Shown here in pieces: positions 12,201 through 22,835 of a DNA stretch of 64,000 bases. Source of the stretch: Capitulum mitella. Its lineage: Eukaryota > Arthropoda > Thecostraca > Pollicipedomorpha > Pollicipedidae. The translations under genes were made by a program, and so were the position numbers. The notes under the pieces were generated by a model that made no database searches, was not told where the DNA came from, and saw only the letters and a program-made list of their open reading frames with translations. The stretch is taken from positions 12,348,153-12,412,152 of the forward strand of contig CP099854.1 in the NCBI GenBank assembly GCA_030062745.1, written 5' to 3'. Each line of letters starts with the position of its first letter. The stretch's first letter is position 1.

Positions 12201-12790
12201 CAACTAGCGTAATACTGGCTTCGGTGATCTTGTCTCCCAGCAGTTCAAGAATTTTAACATTAACCCAGTATGACGTTGCATAGTGAATGAGTTGAAAATT
12301 AGCGTTTTCCTCACCCCCAGACTCCGATCATTGCAGATTTAGATGAGATCTTGTTGGGACAATGGTGGAAATGATCAGCAGTTTGGAGAGGACGTCCGAG
12401 ATGTGAGGACGGTTCTTGGGATTTTGTAACGAGCTGGAATTAGATGTTCTATCGTTTCTGTTGTGCAGATGACCCAGGGAGAGTGCATGCATGACATCAG
12501 CAACTCGTTTAATCTGTCATTTCCGCAATCGGGTAGGGGAGGGCTTAAGGTGTCTGAGTACCCTCCAAATCCATTTATGCTTTGATGTCTCGTCGGGTCA
12601 AGCGCTGCTTTAGTCTCACAGATGAGGAGCCGGACAACAGATCCGGTGCGTGGCAGGAACCGGGTTCGAAACCCAGAACGGCCATTTGTGTTTGGCCAGA
12701 GACCGAAAGTCAGCCAGGCACGGGCTGGCCGTGTCATAGAGTTGCACGACACGGTAAGGATCGCTTAGTGTCATCTGGTTCGATATCTGA
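12201..12790. other. No gene recognised
   Basis: A GGTTCGAAACC word at 12661-12675 resembles the B box of tRNA genes, but no matching A box or cloverleaf was found (see rejected items). Confidence 0.4.
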
Positions 12791-12792
12791 TG

Positions 12793-12798
12793 CAAAAT

Positions 12799-12868
<70 letters not shown>

Positions 12869-12882
12869 TATAGTAATTTTGT
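12793..12882. repeat. (TA)n tract inside a short palindrome
   Basis: The flanks caaaattactatata (left) and tatatagtaattttg (right) are perfect reverse complements around the TA tract at 12802-12865, so the whole stretch can fold back on itself. Confidence 0.9.
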
Positions 12883-12891
12883 AATATATTA

Positions 12892-12897
<6 letters not shown>

Positions 12898-12971
<74 letters not shown>
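12898..12971. repeat. (TA)n microsatellite
   Basis: This long TA tract abuts the left side of the large foldback at 13008-13816. Confidence 0.97.
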
Positions 12972-12972
<1 letters not shown>

Positions 12973-13007
12973 CTAGTGAGGGTGGGGAGGCACATTTCCT
13001 TTCGGTA

Positions 13008-13388
13008 TGTTTTGTTAAAAATGACGGCATATCTGGCACTGACATGCTTCTTCGATAATGATTCAGTTCTCCGAATCAGTCGTTTTCCATCATCGGGAAA
13101 ACTGTTGAGAATGGTGCCTATATTGCTCGGTAATGTTTCTTTGGTCCTGCGAACATCACCAGACAACAAAGGCACAATCATACGTAACAACAATATACTA
13201 AACATTCGTGGTCACGTCGGGTGAAAATCACGTCTCTGCATTTTTGGGCTCAAATAAGTCATTTGATTTCATGAAAAATATCTACAGTCAAGCACAAGGA
13301 CGTAGCTGTGGGCACCTCTGGTAATGGTGAACGCCGGCATTGCCATTAACCCATACTTTTTATTTACCTTACATTCTAGGTGCCAGAG
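13008..13388 (+). repeat. Foldback element, left arm
   Basis: The left arm is similar to the reverse complement of 13440-13816 along its whole length, with roughly 75-80 percent identity by eye. Shared words include gttaaaaatgac, cgttttcc, aatggtgcctatatt, ctcggtaatgtttc, gtgggcacctct and accttacattctaggtgcc. The 51-bp spacer is 13389-13439. The 82-codon + open frame here has a counterpart on the minus strand of the right arm because the DNA is duplicated; no known domain is visible. Confidence 0.9.
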
Positions 13389-13439
13389 GCTTGCCGTCGC
13401 ATAGCCGCAGTGTGCCCCGCACGTCCATCTGGCACCATC

Positions 13440-13811
13440 CTCTGGCACCTAGAATGTAAGGTAGATAAAAGAGTATCGGGTAATGTCAGTTCCGGCGTTC
13501 ATCATTATCAGAGGTGCCCACAGGTATGTTCTGTGACTGATCGTAGATATTTTCGTGAAATAAAATGACTTGTTGGAGCCCAAAATTGCGGAGATGTAGT
13601 TTTAATCCGACACGACCACTAATGTTTTGTGAATTGTTGTAATGTGTAACTGTGCCTATGTTGTCTGATGTTGGCAGGACTAACGAAACATTACCGAGTA
13701 ATATAGGCACCATTCTTAACAGCTTTCCGGATGACGGAAAACGATTGATTCGGAGTATTTAATAATTATCCAAGCTGCACGCCAGTGGCGGATATTCTGT
13801 CATTTTTAACG

Positions 13812-13816
<5 letters not shown>
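13440..13816 (-). repeat. Foldback element, right arm
   Basis: This is the partner of 13008-13388. The arms are most alike next to the spacer and diverge outward, and both outer ends abut microsatellites ((TA)n on the left, (CA)n(TA)n on the right). This could be an old foldback transposon or an inverted duplication. Confidence 0.9.

Positions 13817-13890
<74 letters not shown>
13813..13890. repeat. Compound (CA)n(TA)n microsatellite
   Basis: A CA tract at 13813-13846 runs directly into a TA tract to about 13890. A compound tract of the same kind lies at 27040-27108. Confidence 0.97.
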
Positions 13891-13896
<6 letters not shown>

Positions 13897-13899
13897 TAT

Positions 13900-14520
13900 G
13901 CACATATATATTTACATACATCAGGTCCCGGCCCTCTCCCGCAATGTGTGATTTCGAAGCACAGCGGAAGCAACATTACATCTTTATCGAAATATACGCG
14001 CGTTTTGTCCCTGCAGTATTGCAAAAACAGCCTGGTGCCTGTAGAAATACAAATCCGATAAGCTTTGGCCGGAATTCTTTACTTTTCTAGTTTGCTAGAT
14101 TGGTTTCTGGGGCCACTGACGGATCCAGAGGGGCCATCTCGATCGTGCCCCTCCCCCCTCCCACCCCGATAGGAGGCAAATAGCCATTTGGCCATCCAAA
14201 CATGGCTTTTATTACGCAACCAGAGTTTGAAGTCGCTGCACACTCCGCACCCACGACCAACGTCTTCCACCCTCCCCTGCCCCCTCCCCTGTTCGCTGTC
14301 TCGCTGACCTACCATCCATGTCGGCTAATTTCGGTTTGGCCCCCCTAAGCCGTCACGTCAGCACGATGTCACAGATGGGCTTTCACTGAACTCATTTTCA
14401 CGTAAAGAGTGCCTAAATGTCTTGCCTACTGAGATGTGAACAGGCCTCGATACGATATTTGATGAAAAAAACTCGAAACACTTTCATGAAGAGCAGACTG
14501 GAGCTTTGTAGTCCAACTTC
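13900..14520. other. No gene recognised
   Basis: The word cactgacggatccagaggg near 14115 resembles one end of a hAT-type MITE, but no matching second end with a target duplication was found. Confidence 0.4.
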
Positions 14521-14523
14521 GCT

Positions 14524-14640
14524 ATTGGAATCGAATGCAGTTCTGATTCCGTATACATTTGCGTGATTCGGCTCTGGCTCTGATTCCAGCACTTATCAGT
14601 GGGTTCGACTCCGATTCTGATTCTGGCTGAAGCACGAGTC
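14524..14640. repeat. Degenerate GATTCCG/GATTCTG-rich patch
   Basis: This is the third of four similar patches, with words such as ctgattccg, ctctgattcc and gattctgattctgg. Confidence 0.5.
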
Positions 14641-14989
14641 TGACGCTACCGCATGTTAAGTGTCTCTCCCGACGTTTGCTGTTTACCATGCGTGCGTGAA
14701 CTAGGACGCTTTTGGTAGATAGTATGTAATGAAGTGGGTGAAGTCTGGAACGAATCCAGCGCTGTGCTGTCTACAACTCAGATAAGCATATGGCATTTCA
14801 CGTTCCCTGATGCATCTCATCTGTAACCTTTGCCACACTTGGTCTCTGTCTTTGAGGTTAGTTTCGACGCTCAGTTTTATCGGAACGGAAAGTATTCGTT
14901 GGATAAGTGCGAGCTGACACCCAGAACACTTTCAGCCCGGCCACTGCCGTGATGACGTGAGTTAGAGCACGCTCCAGACGACGCACCTG

Positions 14990-15330
14990 CCCCCCCCCCC
15001 TGCCGCTGTTGGGGGGGACGAAAGCTGGCACCTTGCCGTCCCGCGGCGGCGTCCGGAGGCGCGGCCGTCTGCCGCGGAGTCGGCGGCTGCCGCAGCTGCC
15101 GTGACGGCCCCGATGTGGGTCACGCCGCTTCGCGACGTTCCGATCGACGCGATACTGTGCACAGGAGACGAGGAACGGCGCACCGACGCGCTCGGCCGCC
15201 CGCCCGGCTGCTGCCGGCCGCGGCCAGCGCTGGCTTCTGCTGCTCATGGTCCGAAGCTGCTGCCAGCCCGGCCGCCGCTCGGCCATGGGGACTACGTTTG
15301 TTCACGTGGCTTTTCGGCCGTCTGTCTTCG
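14990..15330. other. CpG-dense GC-rich patch
   Basis: A homopolymer C-run is followed by dense CpG, gccgc and cggcc words. Several overlapping open frames on both strands reflect composition. No gene evidence was found. Confidence 0.4.
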
Positions 15331-15332
15331 TG

Positions 15333-15385
15333 CGGCGTCACGGGCGTCACGGACGTCACGGGCGTCACGGGCGTCACGGGGCCAT
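15333..15385. repeat. 9-bp tandem repeat, about 5 units
   Basis: The core is cgtcacggg, repeated with one or two substitutions. Confidence 0.9.
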
Positions 15386-15489
15386 CGTGTTTATCTCCCC
15401 TGAGGGGGACTGGGAGGAGGGACTGTTTCAGCTGCTGTTCTCCTCTGTCTGTCTAGCGTCTGCAATAAACCTGGGAAACGGAAAAGAAT

Positions 15490-16405
15490 TGCAGTTGCGA
15501 TTCTCGTCATAGCAAACGGGTCATATGTTTTCAAATGAAATCGGTGTGTTAGCCTTAATTGCATATTGCTGGAAGTATATTCGTCATATAATGTACTGTT
15601 GTTGGCATTGCTTCAGTTGGCTCTTGCTTTCAGGTTATAAGTGGGAGCGATAGGATGTGCATAATTTTGTTCACAACATGGGCACGTGTCTTGTTCCGTA
15701 ACGATACATGATCTGACCGGTCTGTGACAACTACAGGCTGTTCACTTTCCCGTCAAAATGGCTTTTGGATTGGTTCATGCCAATACGTTCTTTCTTGTAT
15801 CCCTGTTGTGCATTAGTTCTTCTTACGCCACCTTAGTTGTAATAAAAACAACAGATTTGGAATCAGTGTTCTAAGCGTCAACTCCATATGGGGGATCGGA
15901 GCTAGTTGTCACACTTGGTATAAAATCTAGCAGTATTGTTGCACTTTTTCACTGTTCCTGGTGGGCAGAGAGGGAAATGGGCCCGCGATGGCACTCTCAC
16001 TCAGTTGCTGATCGATTTAGTTTTTACGGAATATACGTGAGTATAATGAGCTTTACGTTATTTACAAATCATTTTTTGGAATGTACGTTATATAACGTAA
16101 TATATCTAAGTGAACTGTTTATTAATTAAGCAATATTTTTCGGGCATCGGGACGACCGTCCAAGCCTCAGGGGTCCTTAAAAGTCCCGGGAGTACATCCC
16201 GGACCTCCGAACGTCCAGTCAGGCAGTGGAGCGACGTTTGAGGTTTCTGGCGCCCGCGCGGTCTCGAGGAATGCATTTCCAGGTCTGGTGACGCCCCCTC
16301 AAGCGTAGAAATGGCCTTTAAAGCCTTGAGGGCATCCTTCCAGGCCTGAGGGGTGCATTTTCAGGTCTAGCGCTCCGTTTCAGGTATTGGGGCGCGCTTC
16401 TAGGC
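15490..16405. other. No gene recognised
   Basis: The first two thirds are AT-rich. 16140-16400 is GC-richer and has recurring aggcct, caggtct and ggggc words, suggesting a decayed repeat of about 34 bp. Confidence 0.4.
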
Positions 16406-16407
16406 AG

Positions 16408-16565
16408 GCTTGTGATTGATTCCTAATCGAATCGAATCAACATTGAATCGATTCTGACACTTTTGTCGTTGATTAACATCTGAATCGATTCAGTTAATAC
16501 CTGGACTGAATTACGATCAAAACTGAACAGCATGTCTGTCTAAAGAATCAGCAGTGAATCGATTC
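16408..16565. repeat. Degenerate GAATCGATTC-rich patch
   Basis: This is the fourth GATTCC/GAATCG patch, rich in tcgaatc, gaatcgatt and ctgaatcgattc words. Confidence 0.5.
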
Positions 16566-16660
16566 ACCAAAACGTTAACGGAGCACAATGTCATATTAAT
16601 CGAGTTATATTTTCACATTTTTGTGGAACTTATATTTCAGTGCGCGATAAACATATTCAT

Positions 16661-16725
16661 CTCCTATATATGTATATACATATATCTACATATATATATA
16701 TACGTATATATATATATATATATTT
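16661..16725. repeat. Degenerate (TA)n microsatellite with a (TG)n tail
   Basis: Interrupted TA tracts are followed by tgtgtg words to about 16757. Confidence 0.9.
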
Positions 16726-17109
16726 ATGTGTTTGTGTCGGTGTATGTGTGTGTGTGCCTATGTATATGCAGAATGAAGATGGTAATGGAACCAAACTATT
16801 TCGAAAGACAAAAACAGTAATCGACGTTTCGGGAATGGTTTAGGATGATGCTGCTTAGTTTGTTTTTCGATGCACAAAAGTGTAATCACAGCACTTGGAG
16901 AACATTACACCTCGACATGAAGACTGCAAACGCGTAGGTTTGATATAATACAATGCTTGACAGATGCAGCTACACACATTCACGCTGCCCCTATATTCAC
17001 TGATTTAGTCCAGCCCGGTAGACGATCATCAGTGCACGCATGTATCAGGAGCGAATTCGTCGTTCCATGATACCTCAGATCAGCTCTGTGCTCTTGAATG
17101 CGCTATTTC

Positions 17110-17775
17110 AAAGAAATAAACCTTATCACCACCCCACGGGGAATTTCGTATATCATCCTGGGGTCGGTCTCCCCATTTGAGGGTTTCCGGTTTTCTGTTT
17201 TACCTTATGGTTAACTGTCAAGCCTGGTTTGGTTACCAAATGCAACCGCCAATGTAGAACCTTAGCTGTCTCCTCAGCCAACTGGGATGTAGAGGTAGCG
17301 AGGATTACCGTTTTTCTTCGTCGCGCGCGTGCTGGCCAACGGTAAATTCGCTTGGCTTTCTGTTTCAGACTTATTAAAACCCCAAAGGGAGTGCGAATTT
17401 CCGAAAAGCCTCAGCTGTACGAATGAGTTCCTCTGCAAGGTGCTGCGATGAGCAATCCCAAATGAGTGCAAGAAAAACCGAGGCAAAAAAGGTTGAGGGG
17501 TGACGCATTTGGATCAAGAAGGTCTACCTCATATTCATTGCTTCAGTCAATGCACGTGAGATGGAAACGTTCGAAAATAATGTTTTCACACCAAAACTGG
17601 CCATTATCTTGCCCTGAAGGTCAAGTCTCTTGTTCTGCCGAGTGGATCCCCGAATTCTTTAGATGCGATTCGCTGATGCTCTCTAGACTGCCTGATAAAG
17701 GGTCAGCCAGTCGTCTGGCCAGACCGTGAGGTGTGCTCCCGATCCCGGAAAAGAATGGATGCATGGGAACCCCTA
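17110..17775 (-). pseudogene. Penelope-like element remnant, left copy (internally deleted)
   Basis: The reverse complement of this stretch aligns with the plus-strand remnant at 19130-20440. 17541-17775 matches the 5' part (around 19140-19370), and 17110-17480 matches the part from about 19860 through the start of the GIY-YIG region. About 430 bp between them, carrying the reverse transcriptase palm motifs in the right copy, is missing here. On the minus strand the start of the GIY-YIG region can still be read (Tyr-Glu-Ile-Pro-Arg-Gly) before the homology stops near 17110. PLE retroelements encode a reverse transcriptase, usually with a C-terminal GIY-YIG endonuclease. The copy is broken by stops and frameshifts and cannot encode a protein. 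It points away from the right copy, so the two lie 5' to 5' with a TTAA element between them. Confidence 0.75.
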
Positions 17776-17874
17776 TTTGTGTATCTTGGAAGCCCCCTCG
17801 TGGCACGTGGAACTGGGCTATCCTCCCCAGAGAAGAGCCCAGTTGTGGGCTATCCACTGAGAAGGACAGCCCAG

Positions 17875-17878
17875 TTAA
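17875..17878. repeat. TTAA target duplication, left side of element A
   Basis: TTAA directly precedes CCCTATTCCCGG and is repeated at 19085-19088. Confidence 0.9.
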
Positions 17879-19084
17879 CCCTATTCCCGGCAGGGGGGGC
17901 TGAATCCGCCCCCCCTCGGGTTTTTCGCTTGCCAATTCCAGGATTTTTAACGTAGCTTCACAAAGCTTGGTCACTTTTCCTAGCTATTCTTTCTACGTGT
18001 CGTGAGAAAATTTCAAAATTTTATTTTGCTCAGGGGCGGAGCCAGGTAACGTTTTTGGGAGGCACCTCATGCCATTTTTGGCCATGTTGAGGGTAAAAGG
18101 AAAATGTCTGCCAAAAATAGAGTTTTAAAGATAAAAATTAAAACTTTATATGGATCTATAGCTAAATAGTTGGGCCATGTGCAGGTGTAATTTTGTTTAT
18201 CTAAGGTCATTTTACAAGGTCAGGTCAAGATCAAAAGTCAAAATGTTTTTCGCAATAATTTTGGCGTTGTTTTTTCAAATGTTAAACCCAGAATATTTAT
18301 GACGTAGAAAGGTGCCCTCTACTTGTGTAGCAAGTTTCAGCTTGATATCAGGTCGGGTCACGGAGCTATGACCTGAAATGTCGGTGCGCGTACCCTATAT
18401 CGCAACAGCCATAAAATGAAATTTTTGAAATAGAGTGAATCCAAATGATTTAAAACGTTTACAGACAATATTAAATGCACACGAGATCATTCCAAGTGAC
18501 CCCAAGGTCACTGGAGGTCATTAAAGGTCAAAGGTAACAAGTTGATCTGAGAAACGTGTGACCATAACAGTTCCCCTTTTTCATGTTCCTGGCACCGCCT
18601 ATGCTAACATTATACAAACATTGTAATGAGATTTGTACTTGTTTAGTATAACATGACTAGCAGAAGCCAAAAAAGGGTGTTTGCCTTTTTTGTTTATTCA
18701 TTTCTCAGAAAACTAATCCTCCTATTTCTGAAACCCTGTAAACGCCCATGAATTTTCTCAAAATTTCAGATTTGCGGACCCATGGTAAAAGCCCTATCCA
18801 TAATCTCTCGATTCATGCCAATTGCATCGAAATCGGTCGATAAACCACGAAGTTATAAGAAGTCCAAAAGTACCCCCCATTTTGACATTTTTGCCCCCCT
18901 GTATCCACAAATTTCAAAGTTTTGAAAATTTCTTTTTATAAAAATGTAGTTCACGTCACGGCAAATCGATTGACGCTTGTTGCGATGAAATCGGACAAGT
19001 AGTTCTCGAGATCTCAGGGGGGGCCGAATCCGCCCCCCCCCCCGCCGGGAATCGACCATACCGTCTAGCCCTCCGGGAATAGGG
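17879..19084 (+). mobile_element. TTAA-target (piggyBac-type) non-autonomous element, copy A
   Basis: The element is 1206 bp and flanked by TTAA on both sides. Its terminal inverted repeat is CCCTATTCCCGG, seen at the right end as CCGGGAATAGGG. The TTAA target and a TIR beginning CCC are hallmarks of the piggyBac superfamily; the assignment rests on these alone because no transposase is encoded. Just inside each end is a G-run, an imperfect GGA/TCC palindrome and a C-run, able to form a GC-rich hairpin. The interior has a hAT-like inverted-repeat pair (18031-18603) and AGGTCA half-sites, some of them mutated here (for example AGGTAA as the last site of the second cluster). It lies between the 5' ends of two PLE remnants. 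Confidence 0.9.
18031..18603. mobile_element. hAT-like TIR module nested in element A
   Basis: The left end is CAGGGGCGGAGCCAGG and the right end CCTGGCACCGCCTATG; reversed, 13 of 16 positions match. No clear 8-bp duplication flanks it, so the insertion is old or the TIR was acquired another way. The same module lies at the same place in copies B and C. Confidence 0.6.
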
Positions 19085-19129
19085 TTAAGGGCTAGAAGAG
19101 GCTGAGGGGGGCATGAGGGACTTTCAAAG

Positions 19130-20440
19130 ACAGACAAACCCATGCGCCCAATCTCTTTCGGGATCGGCAGCGCACCTCACCGACTGGCCAGACGACTGGC
19201 CGAGCCTTTATCAGTCAATATAGGGAGCATCAGTGTATCGCACCTAAAAATCTCGGGGTCTCTCTGGAATAGAAGACTGAGACCTTCGGGGCAAGATAAT
19301 TGCCAGTTTTTATGAGAAAACATTATTTAAGGACGTTTCCATCTCATTTGTCTTGGCTGCGTTGGGACATGTGCTAGACTCTCTCGATAACAAATGCTTT
19401 ACCCCTCCCAAAGCGAGAAGGCATCAGTTTTAATCCTTTTTTCTTCAGTGATGGAATGCAAACAGGTTAGCGGTTTGGCTATGGGATCTGCTCTACACGT
19501 TGTCCTAGTTTGTATGTGGAGACCTCAGAGAAAGATTTTTTAAGCGAATTTGGGCGAGGACTCGTTATGGCAACGGCATGTTGATGACATAATTGTTCTG
19601 ACACCGGACAAGACTAGCTTGGAAAGGATACCCAGCAGGATAAATGGAGTTGAGCAATGCAATGCAATTCGCTACAGAGAGAGAAACTGGATGGAAAGCT
19701 GCCATTTCTGAAAATTTCTGGAAATAACGACTAGGAGGGGACAAGACAGATCAACGTTTTCAGTTTACAGGAGAGCTACGAAAAGGGACGATATCAATGA
19801 TTTTTATTCTGCCCACAGTATGAGAGCGAAGACGGAGGTGGCACTAGGCTCTTTCCTCCGCTCATCTAGAATTTGTTCACCACAGTACCTTACAGAGGAA
19901 CTCATCCGTATAACTGGCGCTTTCCGAAAACTAAAATTCCCTTTGGGAGTTTCATAACACTGAAACACAATGAAAAAGCAATGTACCTCGCTGTTCCTAG
20001 ATTCCAGTTGGCTGAGGAGATAGCAAAGGCTGCAGGCTGGCGTTTGCATTTGGCAACCATTTCCGACTTGACGAGTTAATAATAAGGCAAAACGGAAAAC
20101 CCCCAAAAAAACTTACAAATGGGGAGAGCAACCCAAGTGTGGTGTACAAAATTCCCTGTGGGAATTGCGATAAGATTTCATTCGGTCAGACGAGTAGAGA
20201 GTTGAAACAGCGCACTCATGAGCACAAAGCTGATTTGAGGCATCATAGAACGAAGAATTATTTCGTGATATATGCGAACACTGATGACCTCCTACGGGAC
20301 TGAACCAAATCAGCCATTTTACACGGAGGCTTGGATAAAAAAGTAGGAGAACTGTAGAGGCGGCCTGTGTCGTGACAGAGGATAACAGCAACTTGTCGCA
20401 AAGGTTCTTCAAACAGTAGAAGTTAGTGGAGCAATCAATG
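19130..20440 (+). pseudogene. Penelope-like element remnant, right copy (RT and GIY-YIG)
   Basis: Translating in shifting frames gives the motif order of PLE proteins. There is a DV..S block near 19341, Gly-Leu-Ala-Met-Gly-Ser at 19472-19489, a degenerate catalytic box His-Val-Asp-Asp at 19577-19588, a Gly-Lys-Leu-Pro-Phe-Leu block near 19693-19710, and an Arg-Ile-Cys-Ser-Pro-Gln-Tyr-Leu block near 19869-19892. A GIY-YIG-like start, VYKIPCGNCDK followed by FGQTSR, lies at 20142-20200, and an Asn-Leu-Ser near 20390. Stops and frameshifts separate these blocks, so it is dead. PLEs insert by target-primed reverse transcription and often lie in inverted or tandem arrangements. The 3' end may continue beyond TTAA element B at 20565. 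Confidence 0.85.
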
Positions 20441-20564
20441 AAAAAAATGGTTTCTAGGTCTGGGATATTAGGTCTGGAAAGGCGGGTTCGGGAGGGATGG
20501 GGCGAAGTGAATGTGTTCGAAGCACATTGGAAACAGGGCAGTTCAATGTTCACAAACTGTTTAA

Positions 20565-21771
20565 CCCTATTCCCGGCAGGGGGGGGGGCGGAATCCGCCC
20601 CCCTCGGGTTTTTTGCCTGCCGATTCCAGACTTTTTAACGCAGCCTTACGAAACTTAATGACATTTCCTAGCTATTTTTTCTACGTGCCGTGACAAAATT
20701 TCAAAATTCTGCTTTGCTCAGGGGCGGAGTCAGGCAACGTTTTTCGGAGGCACCTCATGCCATTTTTGGCCATGTTAAGGGTAAAAGGAAAATGTCTGCC
20801 AAAAACAGAGTTTTTAAGACAGAACTTAAAACTTTATATGGATGTATAGCTAAATAGTTGGGCCATGTGCAGATGTAATTTTGTTAACCTGAGCTCATTT
20901 TACAAGGTCAGGTTAAGGTTAAAAGTCAAAATTTGTTTTTTCGTAATAATTTCGGCACCGTTTTTTCAAATGCCAAACCCGGAATATATATTACGTAATA
21001 GGGTGCCTTCTACTTATGTATCAAGTTTCAGCCTGATATCAGGTCAGGTCACGGAGCTATGACCTAAAATGTCAGTGCGCGTACCCTATATCGCAATAGC
21101 CATAAAATGAAGTTTTTGAAATAGAGTGAATTCAAGCAATTGAAAACGTTTAAAGAGAATATTAAATGCATATGAGATCATTCCAAGTGACCCTAAGGTC
21201 ACTGGAGGTCATTTAAGGTCAAAGGTCACAAGTTGATCTGAGAAACGTGTGACCATGACAGTTCCCCTTTTTCATGTCCCTGGCACCGCCTATGCTAACA
21301 TTATACAAACATTGTAATGCGATTTGTACTTCTTTAGTATAACATGACTAGCAGAAGCCAAAAAAGGGTGTTTGCCTCTTTTGTTCATCCAGTTGTTAGA
21401 AAAGTAATCCTTCTATTTTTGAAACCCTGTGAACGCCCATGAATTTTCTCAAAATTTTAGATTTGTGGACCCATGGTAAAAGCCCTATTCATAATCTCTC
21501 CATTCATGCCAGTTTCATCGAAATCGGTCCATAAACAACGGAGTTATACGAAGTCCAAAAGTACCCCTCATTTTCACATTTTTGCTCCCATGTATCCACA
21601 AATTTCAAAATTTTGAAAATTTATTTCTATAAAAGTGTAGTTCACGTCACGGCAAATCGATTGCCGTTTGTTGCGATGAAATCGAACAAGTAGTTCTCGA
21701 GATCTTAGGGGGGGCCGAATCCGCCCCCCTGCCGGGAATCGGCCATACCGTCTAGCCCTCCGGGAATAGGG
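20565..21771 (+). mobile_element. TTAA-target (piggyBac-type) non-autonomous element, copy B
   Basis: The element is 1207 bp with TTAA at 20561-20564 and 21772-21775 and the TIR CCCTATTCCCGG. It has the same orientation and layout as copy A and is closely similar along its full length. The left subterminal G-run is longest in this copy. The second AGGTCA cluster (around 21190-21230) is intact. It lies just after the readable end of the right PLE remnant, probably inside its 3' tail. Confidence 0.92.
20719..21294. mobile_element. hAT-like TIR module nested in element B
   Basis: The left end is CAGGGGCGGAGTCAGG and the right end CCTGGCACCGCCTATG. The position and length match those of the modules in copies A and C. 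Confidence 0.6.
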
Positions 21772-21775
21772 TTAA

Positions 21776-22605
21776 CGAAGTAAGCGGCAAGCCCTAGTCT
21801 GAAATCAGTCTAAACTTTCGTGGATGAAATCGCAAATGAGTTTGTTATTTGGACAGCAATGAGCTGGCCGTTCCCCCCCCCCCACACACACATTTTTGAA
21901 ACGCCCCTGCCACTAGCGGAACTTTGTATCTCTTTAGGGGGCTGCAGACCCCCAATCTTTAAAAAATCCCCTCGGTGCTTAAAAAAATAGCTCCCCAATG
22001 TATTTTCATGTAATTTATTAACTAAAGCATGTTTTCTTTGTACAAAGAAATTGAAATATTACCTTAAGGAACAGAAAGTATCACTGAAATGTATTATGTA
22101 TCTTCCAGGGCACCATGCACTGACTCGTATATTTATCCTACTGCGTTACAAATGCACGGTATGTCTTCCTATCTACTACATTAAGCATGCATTATATTAT
22201 ATGCGTAGCACCCTTTTACAGTTGGAATGGTTTCTGACATTGAAACTGCTATTTCGGATTTCACATGACATATACAAACATAAATGAAAGTGGAAAACCA
22301 CAGAAAAGGCTGGCATAACTGCATGGTAGAACAGGATTTTGCAGGGCCTGCGTTACTGGTGTCTTCGCCCATGGATGTTAATCCATGACAATTTTTACTG
22401 CATTCCATTACAACAACCTAAATATCTAATGTTATTGCCATCTCACCCAGAGTGCCAGATGTAAACCCATGCAACATGACAACTACAGAGTTTGTGCTTC
22501 AGCTATAGTCAGGCATGGATTTTAAGCTGGTGGGACCAGAGCTGTTTTGAAGACATTGATGCAAAACATTAAAAGGATAACATGACATTTCTCACAAGTT
22601 GGTAG
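21776..22605. other. No gene recognised; possible PLE 3' tail at the left
   Basis: The first 60 bp may continue the PLE remnant interrupted by element B. The rest is AT-rich with only short open frames. Confidence 0.4.
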
Positions 22606-22611
22606 GTGTAG

Positions 22612-22824
22612 TGTCGTGCACGTGCCAGCCTCGTAGTAGGAATCGTCACAGAGACAACATGTAGGAAACTTTAGCCTTTATTAAACGGCTAAGGTCACGC
22701 CATAACCACGCTACAGCTACCCGAACCTCACCAGCTCCAGTCCAAGGTTGCCCGAATCCGGCGTGCCGTGACTCGTGAGGGCAACTGGCGTCACTGAATT
22801 ACTGCAAGGAATCCCGACACAACA
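22612..22824 (-). mobile_element. 3' LTR of a Ty3/gypsy element, 213 bp
   Basis: On the minus strand the stretch starts TGTTGTG, immediately after a polypurine tract, and ends CACGACA, giving the TG..CA ends and short imperfect inverted termini expected of an LTR. A minus-strand AATAAA lies at 22677-22682. The partner 5' LTR is absent from the window, so the boundaries rest on the polypurine tract and the TG/CA rule. An alternative start a few bases further in cannot be excluded. Confidence 0.75.
22677..22682 (-). promoter_or_regulatory. LTR polyadenylation signal AATAAA
   Basis: The + strand reads tttatt. The signal lies about 65 bp before the LTR end on the minus strand, a usual place for the R/U5 polyadenylation signal. 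Confidence 0.6.
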
Positions 22825-22835
22825 TTTCCCCCTCT
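22825..22835 (-). other. Polypurine tract of the Ty3/gypsy element
   Basis: The minus strand reads agagggggaaa, directly abutting the LTR TGT. In LTR retrotransposons this tract primes plus-strand DNA synthesis. Confidence 0.8.

Noticed and set aside
12598..12690. tRNA-like segment with a GGTTCGAAACC word and a possible 5-bp anticodon stem
   Set aside because: No A box, no acceptor stem, and the putative anticodon loop lacks the conserved T33. It could be a decayed tRNA-derived repeat but is not a tRNA gene.
14114..14360. Possible MITE starting cactgacggatccag
   Set aside because: No convincing matching right end or target duplication.
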